Below are positions 1-9,321 of a DNA stretch of 9,321 nt, one piece after another. The notes under the pieces were generated by a model, which was given only the letters and a program-made list of their open reading frames with translations, had not been told where the DNA came from and made no database searches. This DNA comes from Streptomyces sp. NRRL F-525 (GTDB lineage Bacteria; Actinomycetota; Actinomycetes; Streptomycetales; Streptomycetaceae). Location: contig NZ_JNXE01000079.1 of the NCBI RefSeq assembly GCF_000716605.1, positions 1-9,321 on the forward strand, written 5' to 3'. Made by a program: the position numbers and the translations under genes. Position 1 is the stretch's first letter. The number at the start of each line of letters is the position of its first letter.

Positions 1-2
1 GT

Positions 3-9320
<9,318 letters not shown>

Positions 9321-9321
9321 G

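Overview
The window lies entirely inside one very large open reading frame on the + strand: an interior piece of a multimodular type I polyketide synthase (PKS). The frame whose codons start at multiples of three (position 3, 6, 9 and so on) runs from the first to the last base without a start or stop codon, giving 3106 residues. Below, residue n begins at base 3n. The very high GC content, the GC-rich third positions and the cis-AT modular PKS architecture point to an actinomycete, most likely Streptomyces or a close relative. That assignment is an inference from composition and family; no species or known compound could be recognised.

Layout, left to right. Module A lacks its ketosynthase (it lies off the left edge) and has an acyltransferase (AT, 24-930, methylmalonyl-type YASH signature), a shortened, probably dead dehydratase (DH, 1128-1830), a complete B-type ketoreductase (KR, 1851-3015) and a carrier protein (ACP, 3297-3530). 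Module B has a ketosynthase (KS, 3606-4880), a malonyl-type AT (5283-6230, HAFH signature), a second degenerate DH that has lost its catalytic histidine (6405-7170), no KR, and an ACP (7341-7583). Module C has a KS (7641-8921) and the KS-AT linker, and stops 81 bases after position 9240, in the first residues of its AT.

How the parts work together. In the colinear logic of these enzymes, module A should add a methylmalonyl-derived C3 unit and reduce its beta-keto group to a hydroxyl. Module B should add a malonyl-derived C2 unit and leave the ketone. Module C should then take the chain onward. Neither DH looks able to dehydrate, so no double bond is expected from this stretch.

The most notable structural fact is that bases 1-81 and 9241-9321 are identical and sit flush with both ends, 9240 bases (exactly 3080 codons) apart. 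Read literally, this closes the sequence into a circle with an endless PKS reading frame. The likeliest explanation is a de Bruijn-type assembly overlap caused by near-identical AT domains in different modules, not a real circular molecule. No RNA genes, mobile elements, CRISPR arrays, promoters or terminators were found. Long antisense and alternate-frame ORFs are GC-rich shadows. No stretch lies outside the PKS coding frame.
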